Shown piece after piece: positions 7,531 to 14,598 of a stretch of 14,766 nt of DNA. The DNA comes from Alphaproteobacteria bacterium (GTDB lineage: Bacteria > Pseudomonadota > Alphaproteobacteria > Puniceispirillales > Puniceispirillaceae). Location: NCBI GenBank assembly GCA_016780695.1, contig JADHLK010000020.1:1-14766 (forward strand), written 5' to 3'. The position numbers and the translations under genes were made by a program. Every line of letters starts with the position of its first letter. The first letter of the stretch is position 1. Below the pieces are notes generated by a model. It saw only the letters and a list, made by a program, of their open reading frames with translations, had not been told where the DNA came from and ran no database searches.

Positions 7531-7613
7531 GGCCAAAATTACCCCAGCTTAAATTACCCCAGCTTAAAATACCCCGGCCAAAATTAACCCGGCCAAAATT
7601 AACCCGGCCAAAA
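7531..7613 (-). repeat. 15-bp tandem repeat filling the yebC-ruvC gap
   Basis: Reading the minus strand from the yebC stop there are five full 15-bp units (7599-7613, 7584-7598, 7569-7583, 7554-7568, 7539-7553) plus a partial sixth (7531-7538). The first two are identical (TTTTGGCCGGGTTAA), the third is a hybrid, and the fourth and fifth are identical to each other (TTTAAGCTGGGGTAA). The array starts exactly at the yebC stop codon. It is non-coding as far as I can tell. Confidence 0.9.
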
Positions 7614-8354
7614 TCATCCAAGCCGGGCCAGCACCGCATCATCAATTTCAAAATTGGCCGAGACATTTTGCACGTCATCATTGTCATCCAGCGCATCCAG
7701 CAATTTCAGCAAAGTGCCAGCCTGGGCCTCTTCTGCCTGAACGGTATTCTGGGGCCGCCAGGTCAGCTCGGCCTCTTCCGGCGCGCCGAAGCGGTCCTCC
7801 AGCGCCTCACGCACGGCATTAAAATCAGCTGGCGAGGTGGTGATCAAATGCCCGCTGGCATCTGACTCGACCTCCTCTGCCCCGGCCTCCAGCGCGGCCT
7901 CAAACATGGTATCCGCATCTGCCGCAGCCGCCGGCCAGCTGATCTGGCCCACCTTGTCAAACAAAAAGCTGACCGAGCCGGTTTCCCCCAGCGAGCCGCC
8001 ATATTTGGAAAAGGCCGCGCGCACTTCAGAGGCGGTGCGGTTGCGGTTGTCTGTCATCGCCTCAACGATGAAGGCGGTGCCGCCCGGCCCATAGCCCTCA
8101 TAGCGGATTTCCTCATAATTATCGCCCTCGCCGCCTTCCGCCTTTTTCAGCACCCGCTCAATATTATCCTTTGGCATATTGGCAGCGCGGGCCGCCGCCA
8201 GCGCGGTGCGCAAGCGCGGATTGGAAGCCGCATCTGTGCCGGATCGGGCGGCGACAGCCAGCTCCTTGATCAGGCGAGTAAAAATCTTGGCGCGTTTTTT
8301 ATCCTGTGCGCCCTTGCGATGCTTGATATTTGCAAATTTGGAATGACCTGCCAT
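7614..8354 (-). CDS. yebC: YebC/PmpR (TACO1) family protein
   Basis: This family was long annotated as transcriptional regulators; mitochondrial TACO1 and some bacterial members have more recently been tied to translation, including of proline-rich stretches. The 246 residues start with the diagnostic MAGHSKFANIKHRKGAQDKK and include GYGPGGTAFIVE and the conserved TASEVR region, covering the three domains of the family (E. coli YebC has 246). I placed the start at ATG 8354 because the family begins there; the frame stays open upstream to 8423 but that part is unlike the family. A GGA-type ribosome site is weak. It is the first gene of the block leading to ruvCAB and tol, a common proteobacterial arrangement. 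Confidence 0.95.
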   Translation of the reverse strand: MAGHSKFANIKHRKGAQDKKRAKIFTRLIKELAVAARSGTDAASNPRLRTALAAARAANMPKDNIERVLKKAEGGEGDNYEEIRYEGYGPGGTAFIVEAMTDNRNRTASEVRAAFSKYGGSLGETGSVSFLFDKVGQISWPAAAADADTMFEAALEAGAEEVESDASGHLITTSPADFNAVREALEDRFGAPEEAELTWRPQNTVQAEEAQAGTLLKLLDALDDNDDVQNVSANFEIDDAVLARLG

Positions 8355-8460
8355 GAGTGTGGTTCCGTATGCCTGCTTGCCTTTTCTTGTGCTTACCTTT
8401 TTTTGCTTGACGGGCGCGCACACCCGCCGGTCCGCCCGCTACCAGACAGACTGCCCGCAT

Positions 8461-8489
8461 CTTCTAGCAGAAATGGGTTGTTTTTGCCA
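8461..8489 (-). promoter_or_regulatory. Candidate promoter for yebC and downstream ruv-tol genes
   Basis: On the minus strand TGGCAA (8484-8489) and TAGAAG (8461-8466) are separated by 17 nt, resembling a housekeeping promoter. Transcription would begin near 8454, about 100 nt before yebC. This gap lacks a clear terminator for the preceding ymdB. Assigned by eye only. Confidence 0.35.
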
Positions 8490-8521
8490 GTCCAGCAAGT
8501 GCTGATCAGGCTGGCCCCGGC

Positions 8522-9331
8522 TTAAGCACCTGTCTGGCTCAGGCTGCCACCATGGCGCAGCGGCTGAACCGCAACGGCCAGCCCGCTGGCCGGGTCCGCC
8601 TCAGCAATAAGCCCGCATAAGGTCGGCGGGCCGCTGGCCACACTTAACCGGCTGGCTGGCTGGCCAACAAAACGGGCAATCGCGGCTTCGGTGGTCATGC
8701 CGATTACAGACTGATAATCCCCGCACATCCCGCTATCGGTCTGATAGGCCGTGCCCCCCGGCAAGACCCGGTAATCAGCTGTCGGCACATGGGTATGGGT
8801 GCCAACTACCATGGTTACCCGCCCATCCAGAAAATGGCCCAGCGCCATTTTTTCCGAAGTCGCCTCGCCATGCATATCCACCAGAATGAAATCAGCCTCC
8901 TGGCCCAGCCGCATCTTGTCCAGCAGCTGGTCAAGCACCTGAAAGGCATTATCATTTTCCGCCATAAACAAATTGGTCTGGATATTGATAACGCCGAGAC
9001 GCAGCCCGCCCGCCCCCTCAATAACCACCCGGCCACTGCCGGGAAAGCCAGCCCCCATATTGGCAGGGCGCAACAGCCGCGGCTGGTTGGCGATATAGGG
9101 GGCTATTTCTGCCTTGTCCCAGATATGATTGCCGCTGGTCAGCACATCTGCCCCGGCCGCCAGCAGATCATCTGCAATCGCCGGGGTGACCCCGAAACCA
9201 CCCGCGCTATTCTCGCAATTTACGACAATAAAATCGGCTGCAAGCTGTTGGCGCAAATCCGGCAATTGTGTGATCACCGCCTGACGCGCAGCGCGTCCGA
9301 CAATATCGCCCAGAAATAAAATCCGTGCCAA
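8522..9331 (-). CDS. YmdB-family (TIGR00282) metallophosphoesterase
   Basis: This family comprises dinuclear-metal phosphodiesterases; B. subtilis YmdB hydrolyses cyclic nucleotides and affects biofilm decisions, while the alphaproteobacterial role is unknown. The metal-binding set is complete: D9 (LGDIVG), E40 and N41 (NCEN), N68 and H69 (SGNHIWD), H154 (DMHGEATSEK), H179 and H181 (VGTHTHVPT). Length is 269, normal for the family. The start is TTG at 9331: no ATG or GTG fits, the family N-terminus begins there, and AGAGGA lies 8 nt upstream, overlapping the fau stop. It follows fau after 12 nt and is probably translated from the same message. Confidence 0.93.
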   Translation of the reverse strand: MARILFLGDIVGRAARQAVITQLPDLRQQLAADFIVVNCENSAGGFGVTPAIADDLLAAGADVLTSGNHIWDKAEIAPYIANQPRLLRPANMGAGFPGSGRVVIEGAGGLRLGVINIQTNLFMAENDNAFQVLDQLLDKMRLGQEADFILVDMHGEATSEKMALGHFLDGRVTMVVGTHTHVPTADYRVLPGGTAYQTDSGMCGDYQSVIGMTTEAAIARFVGQPASRLSVASGPPTLCGLIAEADPASGLAVAVQPLRHGGSLSQTGA

Positions 9332-9343
9332 AACCGCTTCCTC

Positions 9344-9967
9344 TCAACCCAATCTGGCCGGGCGCACAGCCCAACCATGCGGGGCCAGAACCCCATCCAG
9401 CCGCCTGTCCAGCGGCCCGGTCGGCACAGTCTGGAGATGCTGGCCAGCAAAGGCAAGCCCAATATAAAGCGGCCTGTGGCCGGCCGCAGCCATACTGGCC
9501 AGCGTGCGATCATAAAACCCGCCGCCATAGCCCAGCCGTCCGCCGTCCGCATCAAAAGCCAGCAGCGGCGCCAGAACCAGCTGCGGGATCACAGTCTGGC
9601 TGGCTGGGTCCGGCTGGCGGGTGCCATAGGGCCCGTGCGTCAGCTGGTCTTCTGAGGTAAAGCGATGAAAGCTGAGCGGCTGGCCGGGCGGAGGGGTTGC
9701 CGGCAGGCAAATCTCGGCTCCGGCTGCGTGCAAACGGGCCAGCAGCGGGCGCGGATCCAGCTCGGAACGGATGGGCCAATAGCCAGCGATGATCGGGGCG
9801 GTTTCGCCAGACAGGCAGGCGCGCAGCTGGTCTGCCTGCCCGGCCAATTTTTCTGCGGCCAATTCTTCTGCAGCTAGCGGCGCGTCTGCAGCCAATTTTT
9901 CCCGCATGGCAGCAGCAATCTTGCGGGCGGCTTGCTTGGCCTGATCCAGATCATCCGGCTTTTGCAG
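9344..9967 (-). CDS. fau: 5-formyltetrahydrofolate cyclo-ligase, probable CTG start
   Basis: The enzyme converts 5-formyl-THF to 5,10-methenyl-THF using ATP. The signature GGRLGYGGGFYDRTL (142-156), AGYWPIRSELDPRPLL and LAPLLAFD are visible. The first ATG is at 9907 (187 residues), but it has no ribosome site and would cut off the family N-terminal K-x3-R-x6-R helix, which is readable upstream (K11, R15, R22 with the longer start). An in-frame TGA at 9971-9973 limits the start, and the only usable codon there is CTG at 9967, with AGGGGAG 8 nt upstream. I therefore place the start at CTG (207 residues). It follows 6S RNA, the same ssrS-fau order as in E. coli. The function is firm, the start is probable. 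Confidence 0.9.
   Translation of the reverse strand: MQKPDDLDQAKQAARKIAAAMREKLAADAPLAAEELAAEKLAGQADQLRACLSGETAPIIAGYWPIRSELDPRPLLARLHAAGAEICLPATPPPGQPLSFHRFTSEDQLTHGPYGTRQPDPASQTVIPQLVLAPLLAFDADGGRLGYGGGFYDRTLASMAAAGHRPLYIGLAFAGQHLQTVPTGPLDRRLDGVLAPHGWAVRPARLG
9841..9870 (-). repeat. 15-bp direct repeat (2 copies) near the start of fau
   Basis: Units 9841-9855 (CGGCCAATTTTTCTG) and 9856-9870 differ by one base, and a related partial copy follows near 9887-9900. They encode the AAE(E/K)L-type repeat in the N-terminal helix of the cyclo-ligase. Confidence 0.7.
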
Positions 9968-9975
9968 CTGTCAAG

Positions 9976-9982
9976 CTCCCCT
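9976..9982 (-). promoter_or_regulatory. Ribosome binding site deciding the CTG start of fau
   Basis: AGGGGAG on the minus strand lies 8 nt before the CTG at 9967-9965. No ATG, GTG or TTG in the fau frame lies at suitable distance; a nearby TTG at the motif's edge is in another frame that stops quickly. Confidence 0.6.
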
Positions 9983-10030
9983 ACTGGCGGGCCTGGTTGC
10001 GTACCACAATGTCACTTTCCCTTAACATTC

Positions 10031-10090
10031 AAGTGCCGGGCCTAAATCTCAAGTGCCGGGCCTAAATTTTAAGTGCCGGGCCTAAATCTC
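10031..10090 (-). repeat. 20-bp tandem repeat directly after 6S RNA
   Basis: Three 20-bp units occur at 10031-10050, 10051-10070 and 10071-10090 (minus strand GAGATTTAGGCCCGGCACTT; the middle unit differs at two bases). The CACTT that ends each unit also occurs at the 3' end of the 6S RNA (10091-10095), so the array starts inside or just beyond the RNA. No spacers separate the units. Confidence 0.9.
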
Positions 10091-10092
10091 AA

Positions 10093-10249
10093 GTGATAGC
10101 CAGAACAGCCGCTGACTTGGTTCATCCTCTGTGACCTGACAAACAGGTGGGTGCCATGATATGCAGGCCGCAGCCTGCACAGGGACAGCTCCCTTCAGAA
10201 GATTATGGTCCCAGGGATTGAAGCGTCTGGCGAACTGCCTAGCTATCAC
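10093..10249 (-). ncRNA. ssrS: 6S RNA
   Basis: 6S RNA binds the housekeeping RNA polymerase holoenzyme by mimicking an open promoter. The call rests on position (between zapA and fau, as in many proteobacteria) and structure. The ends form an 11-bp closing stem: GTGATAGCTAG at the 5' end pairs with CTGGCTATCAC at the 3' end, 8 bp of it without any G-U pair, followed by further pairing (GCAG with CTGU). The interior holds an apical hairpin GCAGGC-TGCG-GCCTGC (10163-10178) and the segment GATGAACCAAG, similar to the E. coli 6S 3' strand. Length of about 157 nt fits alphaproteobacterial 6S RNAs. Ends are judged from the stem, not mapped. Confidence 0.8.
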
Positions 10250-10254
10250 AGTTT

Positions 10255-10283
10255 GTTTTAGGCTTTTGTGAGCTGGCTGGCAA
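10255..10283 (-). promoter_or_regulatory. 6S RNA promoter overlapping the zapA stop codon
   Basis: Minus-strand TTGCCA (10278-10283) and TAAAAC (10255-10260) are separated by exactly 17 nt, and the predicted 6S 5' end (10249) lies 5 nt beyond the -10 element. The first three bases of the -10 are the zapA TAA stop. The match between promoter spacing and the structure-defined RNA end supports both calls. Confidence 0.65.
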
Positions 10284-10590
10284 GTTTCTTTAACTGGTCC
10301 GTTGCCGCCTCTATGCGTTGGGCCAGCGCCTCCTCATCCAGCGTCTGGGCCGCGGCTGCAACCGGGGCAGACGGGGCCGGGCTGCCTGTCTGGCTCGTCT
10401 GGTCCGCCAATATCAGGCTGGCCATAGCCAGCATACGGGCCTCGCCCAGCTGGCCGACGCTGCCAGCCAGCTGCTGCAGGATGGAATCAACGCTGGCCGC
10501 CAGCGCCTCAATATGGGCTTCCTGACCCGGGTCGCAGCCCATCTGATAGGGTTGGCCATTCAGCCGGACGGTGACAACAGACTGGCTCAT
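10258..10590 (-). CDS. zapA: ZapA, FtsZ-associated cell-division protein
   Basis: ZapA promotes bundling and alignment of FtsZ filaments at midcell. The 110 residues show the family N-terminus VTVRLNGQPYQMGCDPGQE, the helical stretch with GEARMLAMASLILAD, a flexible Ala/Pro/Ser segment (about 65-82), and a C-terminal coiled-coil helix (83-110). The length matches E. coli ZapA (109). Its ATG overlaps the stop of the upstream coiled-coil gene as ATGA, pointing to coupled translation. The TAA stop is shared with the 6S -10 element. Confidence 0.93.
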   Translation of the reverse strand: MSQSVVTVRLNGQPYQMGCDPGQEAHIEALAASVDSILQQLAGSVGQLGEARMLAMASLILADQTSQTGSPAPSAPVAAAAQTLDEEALAQRIEAATDQLKKLASQLTKA

Positions 10591-10817
10591 GATGGTTCTT
10601 TCTGATCAGGCGGTTGGCTGGTTTGCAACAGGCTGGCGGCGCGTTCCAGATTTGTGCGAATCGCGTCCAGATCGGCGCGATCCTGCTCTGCCAGCTGGCT
10701 GTCCGGGGTTGGCGCTGTGGCAAGATTGTCGGCAGACCGGGCTGCATCCGCAGCTGCTGACAATTCAGCCAGCGCCTCTTCTAACCCGTTCAATGCCTGT
10801 TCCAATCTGCTGGCCAT
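10587..10817 (-). CDS. Small coiled-coil protein, ZauP-like (zapA-upstream)
   Basis: This is a 76-residue acidic protein with no signal peptide or membrane segment. Residues 1-25 (MASRLEQALNGLEEALAEL...) and 45-65 have the heptad-like Leu/Ala pattern of a coiled coil. In Caulobacter the gene just upstream of zapA encodes ZauP, a coiled-coil partner of ZapA that helps focus the Z-ring; position, size and composition here fit that role, but the sequence alone is too generic for proof. The frame is open further upstream to 10916, but that part overlaps the likely promoter, so I start at ATG 10817. A GGAG lies 13 nt upstream, rather far. The stop overlaps zapA by 4 nt. Confidence 0.7.
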   Translation of the reverse strand: MASRLEQALNGLEEALAELSAAADAARSADNLATAPTPDSQLAEQDRADLDAIRTNLERAASLLQTSQPPDQKEPS

Positions 10818-10881
10818 GCGATCTGTGTAACTCCAAAGCTGGTAAAAGCCCGCTGCGGATGGCAGGGGGCCGACCGGCATC

Positions 10882-10909
10882 AGTGTAGTCCAATTAATCG
10901 AAAAGGCAA
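10882..10909 (-). promoter_or_regulatory. Candidate promoter for the ZauP-like gene and zapA
   Basis: Minus-strand TTGCCT (10904-10909) and TACACT (10882-10887) are spaced by 16 nt, a good sigma70-type match. Transcription would begin near 10875, giving a leader of about 58 nt before the ATG at 10817. The position also argues against the longer reading of that gene from 10916. Confidence 0.5.
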
Positions 10910-10993
10910 GGCGCACAATCGCTTGGCTCGGAAACTTCGTCCCTTGTCATATAAAGCGATTACAAATCCGGCCGGGCTGGACGCAACTTCCAA

Positions 10994-11022
10994 TTGACGC
11001 GGCGCGCACAAATCAGGCAGAT
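10994..11022 (+). promoter_or_regulatory. Weak candidate promoter for tkt
   Basis: TTGACG at 10994-10999 is a good -35, but the hexamer 17 nt later (GCAGAT, 11017-11022) or one base beyond (CAGATT) matches TATAAT poorly. The tkt start lies 85 nt downstream. I see nothing better on the plus strand of this 290-nt divergent gap. Confidence 0.25.
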
Positions 11023-11107
11023 TGCCGGAGATTTTCAAAATGAATGGGGGATGGGCAGCGGGTGACCAGCCTGACCCCGGCCACCAAAAGCTGTTTGAGA
11101 TGAGGCG

Positions 11108-13123
11108 ATGACCAAGACCCAAAATCAGACTCCGAAAAGACCAGACCAGAAAAATTCACAATCGGATCGGGCAAAAATGGCAGATGCGATTCGCCTGCTG
11201 GCCATGGACGCGGTCGATGCTGCCAATTCCGGGCATCCCGGTATGCCGATGGGTATGGCCGATGCGGCCACTGCGCTGTTCTGTGACCATTTGAAATTTG
11301 ATGCCAGCCAGCCGGACTGGCCGGATCGTGACCGATTTGTGCTGTCGGCCGGGCATGGCTCGATGCTGATTTATGCGCTGCTTTACCTGACCGGCTATAA
11401 GGATATGACGCTGGATCAGCTGCGCCAATTCCGCCAGCTGGGCGCGCGCACCGCCGGACATCCTGAATTCGGCCATGCGGACGGGATTGAAACCACGACA
11501 GGCCCGCTGGGACAGGGCATTGCCAATGCGGTCGGTATGGCGATGGCTGAGCGGCATCTGAACGCCCGCTATGGGGATGATCTGGTAGATCATTTCACCT
11601 ATGCAATCGCTGGCGATGGCTGCCTGATGGAGGGGATTAGCCATGAGGCAGCCGGTTTGGCCGGGCATCTGGGCCTGGGCCGCCTGATCGTTCTGTTTGA
11701 TGATAATGGCATCTCAATTGACGGGCCGGTCAGCCTGGCCGTTTCTGAGGATATAGCAGGCCGCTTTGCCGCGGCTGGCTGGCAGGTGCTGGCCTGTGAC
11801 GGGCATGATGGGGCGGCGGTCTCAGACGCGATTGCCAAGGCCAAAACCGAGACTGGCAAGCCCAGCCTGATTTGCTGCAAGACGCAAATTGGCTACGGCT
11901 CCCCCAATCGCGCCGGCACCGCCAAGGCGCATGGGGCGCCCATGGGGGCAGAGGAAAATGCCCTGACCCGTGCACAGCTGGGCTGGGACCATGCCGCCTT
12001 TGAGATCCCAGAGCAGATGCTGGCCAGCTGGCGGTCTGTCGGCAAACAGGGCCAGCAACAGGCTGCGGATTGGCAGGCAAGACTGGCCGCCGCCCAGAAC
12101 GGGCCGGAATTCACCGCCGCCTTGCAAGGTGATGTCAGCGAAGCAGCCAGAGGGGCAATCCGCGCGCATAAAAAAGCATTGGCGGCTGAACCGGCAAAAC
12201 TGGCCAGCCGGGTGGCCAGCCAGAAGGCGATTGAGGCGCTGCTGCCTATGGTTCCCAGCCTGTTTGGTGGCTCGGCTGATCTGACCGGCTCAAACAATAC
12301 CAAGGGCGGCGAGCAAGCCATTTTCGCCAAGGATAATTACCTGGGCACTTATGTTCATTATGGGGTGCGCGAGCATGGTATGGCAGCGGCAATGAACGGG
12401 CTGGCCCTGCATGGCGGGGTTATCCCCTATGGCGGAACTTTTCTGGTTTTCACCGATTATTGCCGCCCGTCCATCCGCCTGTCCGCTTTGATGCAGCAGC
12501 GGGTGATTTATGTGATGACGCATGATTCGATAGGGCTGGGAGAGGATGGGCCAACCCATCAGCCGGTAGAACATCTGGCCAGCCTGCGGGCGATTCCAAA
12601 CTTGCATGTCTGGCGGCCCGGTGATGCGGTGGAAACTGCCGAAGCCTGGGAAATGGCACTGACCAGCCAAAAAACCCCGTCTGTTCTGGCCTTGAGCCGC
12701 CAGGGGCTGGACCAGCTGCGCCGTGATGATGCAGCTGAAAACAGATCCGCCAGGGGCGGCTATATTCTGGCTGAAGCCAGTGCCGAGCCGGAGATTGTGC
12801 TGATGGCCAGCGGCTCAGAGGTTGGCATTGCTGCAGCCGCCCGCACACAGCTGGAAGCAGACGGCCATCCCACCCGTCTGGTCTCGGTGCCTTGTATGGA
12901 CCTGCTGCTGGAACAGGGGGCCGATTATCTGGCCAGCCTGGTCGGGACAGCGCGGCGGGTGGTGGCTGTTGAAGCCGCGATTGAAATGGGCTGGCAAGCC
13001 CTAACCGGCCCGAATGGCCGCTTTGTTGGCATGACCGGCTTTGGGGCTTCTGCCCCGGCAGGGGATCTCTACCGGCATTTCGGCATCACCGCAGAGGCGG
13101 TGGTCACGGCAGCGCTGGACTGA
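11108..13123 (+). CDS. tkt: Transketolase
   Basis: Transketolase is a thiamine-diphosphate enzyme moving two-carbon units in the pentose phosphate pathway, linking it to glycolysis. The 671 residues are close to E. coli TktA (663). Visible motifs: SGHPGMPMG (41-49), GHGSMLIYALLYL (82-94), TTGPLGQG (130-137), the ThDP/metal motif starting GDGCLMEG (169-176) and ending DDN (198-200), HYG-REHGMAAAMNG with the catalytic Glu at 422, and the pyrimidine-domain run after PYGGTF. GAGG sits only 2 nt before the ATG; the family core begins near M24 (11177), so the first 20 or so polar residues may be extra. It is divergent from the zapA operon and followed by efp after 35 nt. Identification is firm. Confidence 0.96.
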   Translation: MTKTQNQTPKRPDQKNSQSDRAKMADAIRLLAMDAVDAANSGHPGMPMGMADAATALFCDHLKFDASQPDWPDRDRFVLSAGHGSMLIYALLYLTGYKDMTLDQLRQFRQLGARTAGHPEFGHADGIETTTGPLGQGIANAVGMAMAERHLNARYGDDLVDHFTYAIAGDGCLMEGISHEAAGLAGHLGLGRLIVLFDDNGISIDGPVSLAVSEDIAGRFAAAGWQVLACDGHDGAAVSDAIAKAKTETGKPSLICCKTQIGYGSPNRAGTAKAHGAPMGAEENALTRAQLGWDHAAFEIPEQMLASWRSVGKQGQQQAADWQARLAAAQNGPEFTAALQGDVSEAARGAIRAHKKALAAEPAKLASRVASQKAIEALLPMVPSLFGGSADLTGSNNTKGGEQAIFAKDNYLGTYVHYGVREHGMAAAMNGLALHGGVIPYGGTFLVFTDYCRPSIRLSALMQQRVIYVMTHDSIGLGEDGPTHQPVEHLASLRAIPNLHVWRPGDAVETAEAWEMALTSQKTPSVLALSRQGLDQLRRDDAAENRSARGGYILAEASAEPEIVLMASGSEVGIAAAARTQLEADGHPTRLVSVPCMDLLLEQGADYLASLVGTARRVVAVEAAIEMGWQALTGPNGRFVGMTGFGASAPAGDLYRHFGITAEAVVTAALD

Positions 13124-13158
13124 CAGCGCGAGGCAGATAACAATCTGATGAGGCAGAC

Positions 13159-13725
13159 ATGAAACTGAACGGCAATGCAATTCGTCCGGGTAATGTGATC
13201 CAGCATAATGGGCGGCTCTGGGCGGCGGTGAAAATTAGCCATGTAAAACCCGGCAAGGGCGGGGCTTTTGCTCAAGTAGAGCTACGCGATATCCGTGATG
13301 GTACTAAGCTGAATGAACGTTTCCGGGCTTCGGAAACGGTAGAGCGGGTTATTCTGGATGAGGTTTCCTGCACCTATCTCTATGCTGAGGGAGAGGCGTT
13401 CATCTTTATGAATAATGAGAATTTTGAGCAATTCACCATCCGGGCGGATATGATCGGCGAGCCCGCGGCTTTTTTGCAGGACGGCATAAATGTGACCATG
13501 CAGGCCTTTGAAGGGGAGCCGATTTCCGTTTCCCTGCCAGATCAGGCGGTGGTAACAGTGGTTGAGGCAGATGCCGTGGTCAAGGGGCAGACAGCCTCTT
13601 CCTCTTTCAAGCCAGCGCTGGCAGATAATGGGGTCAAAATCATGGTCCCGCCGCATATTGAAGCTGGCACCCGCATCGTTGTCCGCACCGAAGATGCAAC
13701 TTATGTTGAACGGGCCAAAGACTAG
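13159..13725 (+). CDS. efp: Elongation factor P
   Basis: EF-P enters the ribosomal E site and relieves stalling at consecutive prolines. The 188 residues match E. coli EF-P in length, with the KOW-like N-domain and two OB domains. The tip loop reads HVKPGKGGAF; Lys33 occupies the position that is modified in many bacteria (Lys34 in E. coli), so this is the lysine type (EpmA-like or other modification) rather than the arginine/rhamnose type. Other family stretches are TYLY, FMNNENFEQ, and a C-terminus with VPPHIEAGTRIVVRTEDATYVERAK. A GAGG ribosome site lies 5 nt before the ATG. It is followed by suhB after 72 nt, a pairing common in alphaproteobacteria. Confidence 0.96.
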   Translation: MKLNGNAIRPGNVIQHNGRLWAAVKISHVKPGKGGAFAQVELRDIRDGTKLNERFRASETVERVILDEVSCTYLYAEGEAFIFMNNENFEQFTIRADMIGEPAAFLQDGINVTMQAFEGEPISVSLPDQAVVTVVEADAVVKGQTASSSFKPALADNGVKIMVPPHIEAGTRIVVRTEDATYVERAKD

Positions 13726-13797
13726 CATTGGCCGCCTGCCAGCCGGACGCAAAAAGCGATGACCAGCGGCTGACACCGATAGGAAAGAGAGATTAAG

Positions 13798-14598
13798 ATG
13801 GCGACTCGTTCTGCCCTCATCAATGTGATGTTCAAGGCTGCCGACAAGGCCAGTCGCCGCATGATGCGCGATTTCGGCGAGGTAGAAAACCTGCAGGTCA
13901 GCCGCAAGGGGGCGGCCGATTTTGTCAGCCAGGCAGACATCAAGGCAGAGCAAATTATCAAGGCTGAACTGGCCGCGGCCCGCCCGGACTGGAATATGTT
14001 GATGGAGGAATCCGGTTCCTCTGAAGGCGCGGACAAACAGGCCCCCTGCTGGATCGTGGACCCGCTTGACGGAACCACAAATTTCCTGCATGGCATCCCG
14101 CATTTCGCCATTTCCATCGCGGTGATGGAACAGGGCAAGATCACCGCCGGGGCCATATTTGATCCGGTGCGTGATGAATTTTTCCATGCTGAACAGGGTA
14201 TCGGGGCCTATCTGAACGGGCGGCGTATCCGGGTTGCCGGCAGGCGGCGCATGGAAGAAGCGCTGTTTGCCACCGGTATTCCCTTTATGGGGCGCGGTGA
14301 TGAGGCTGATGATGCGGCCTATGCTGCCGGGATGATGCGGGTTGCGCGGGCCAGCAGCGGGGTGCGCCGCTTTGGAGCAGCGGCCCTTGATATGGCCTGG
14401 GTTGCGGCAGGCCGCTATGACGGTTTCTGGGAGCGCGGGCTGAATATCTGGGATATCGCGGCCGGCTTTATTCTGGTGCGGGAGGCAGGCGGCTTTGTCT
14501 CTGATTTTGCCGCCCGTGACCGGTCGCTGGAGACCGGCGATGTGGTGACCGCCAATGGCGTGCTGCATGGCCCGCTGCTGAAATTGCTGCGCGGCTGA
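13798..14598 (+). CDS. suhB: SuhB-type inositol-1-monophosphatase family protein
   Basis: This is a Mg-dependent, lithium-sensitive phosphatase family acting on inositol monophosphate and related sugar phosphates; E. coli SuhB also affects ribosomal RNA transcription. The 266 residues carry the metal-binding motifs EESG (70-73), DPLDGTTNF (88-96; D88, D91) and WDIAAG with D219, in the same places as in E. coli SuhB (267). A strong AGGAAAGAGAG ribosome site precedes the ATG by 6 nt. It is probably in one message with efp. The last codons (LLKLLRG, TGA) form the first copy of a 17-bp repeat that continues downstream. The true substrate cannot be told from sequence. Confidence 0.93.
   Translation: MATRSALINVMFKAADKASRRMMRDFGEVENLQVSRKGAADFVSQADIKAEQIIKAELAAARPDWNMLMEESGSSEGADKQAPCWIVDPLDGTTNFLHGIPHFAISIAVMEQGKITAGAIFDPVRDEFFHAEQGIGAYLNGRRIRVAGRRRMEEALFATGIPFMGRGDEADDAAYAAGMMRVARASSGVRRFGAAALDMAWVAAGRYDGFWERGLNIWDIAAGFILVREAGGFVSDFAARDRSLETGDVVTANGVLHGPLLKLLRG

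Noticed and set aside
8355..8423. Longer N-terminus for YebC
   Set aside because: The family starts at MAGHSKF; the upstream 23 codons are unlike any member and lie in the leader.
8490..8521. Possible terminator after ymdB (CCAGC/GCTGG stem)
   Set aside because: The stem is followed by A residues in the transcript, not U, so it does not fit an intrinsic terminator.
10031..10090. CRISPR-like array after 6S RNA
   Set aside because: Units are directly adjacent with no spacers, only 20 bp long, and no cas genes are present.
10818..10916. Longer N-terminus for the ZauP-like protein
   Set aside because: The added 33 codons overlap a good promoter (10882-10909) and do not continue the coiled-coil pattern.
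13282..14568. 428-codon minus-strand frame across efp and suhB
   Set aside because: It lies antisense to two well-supported genes and has no family features; long shadow frames are expected in GC-rich coding DNA.
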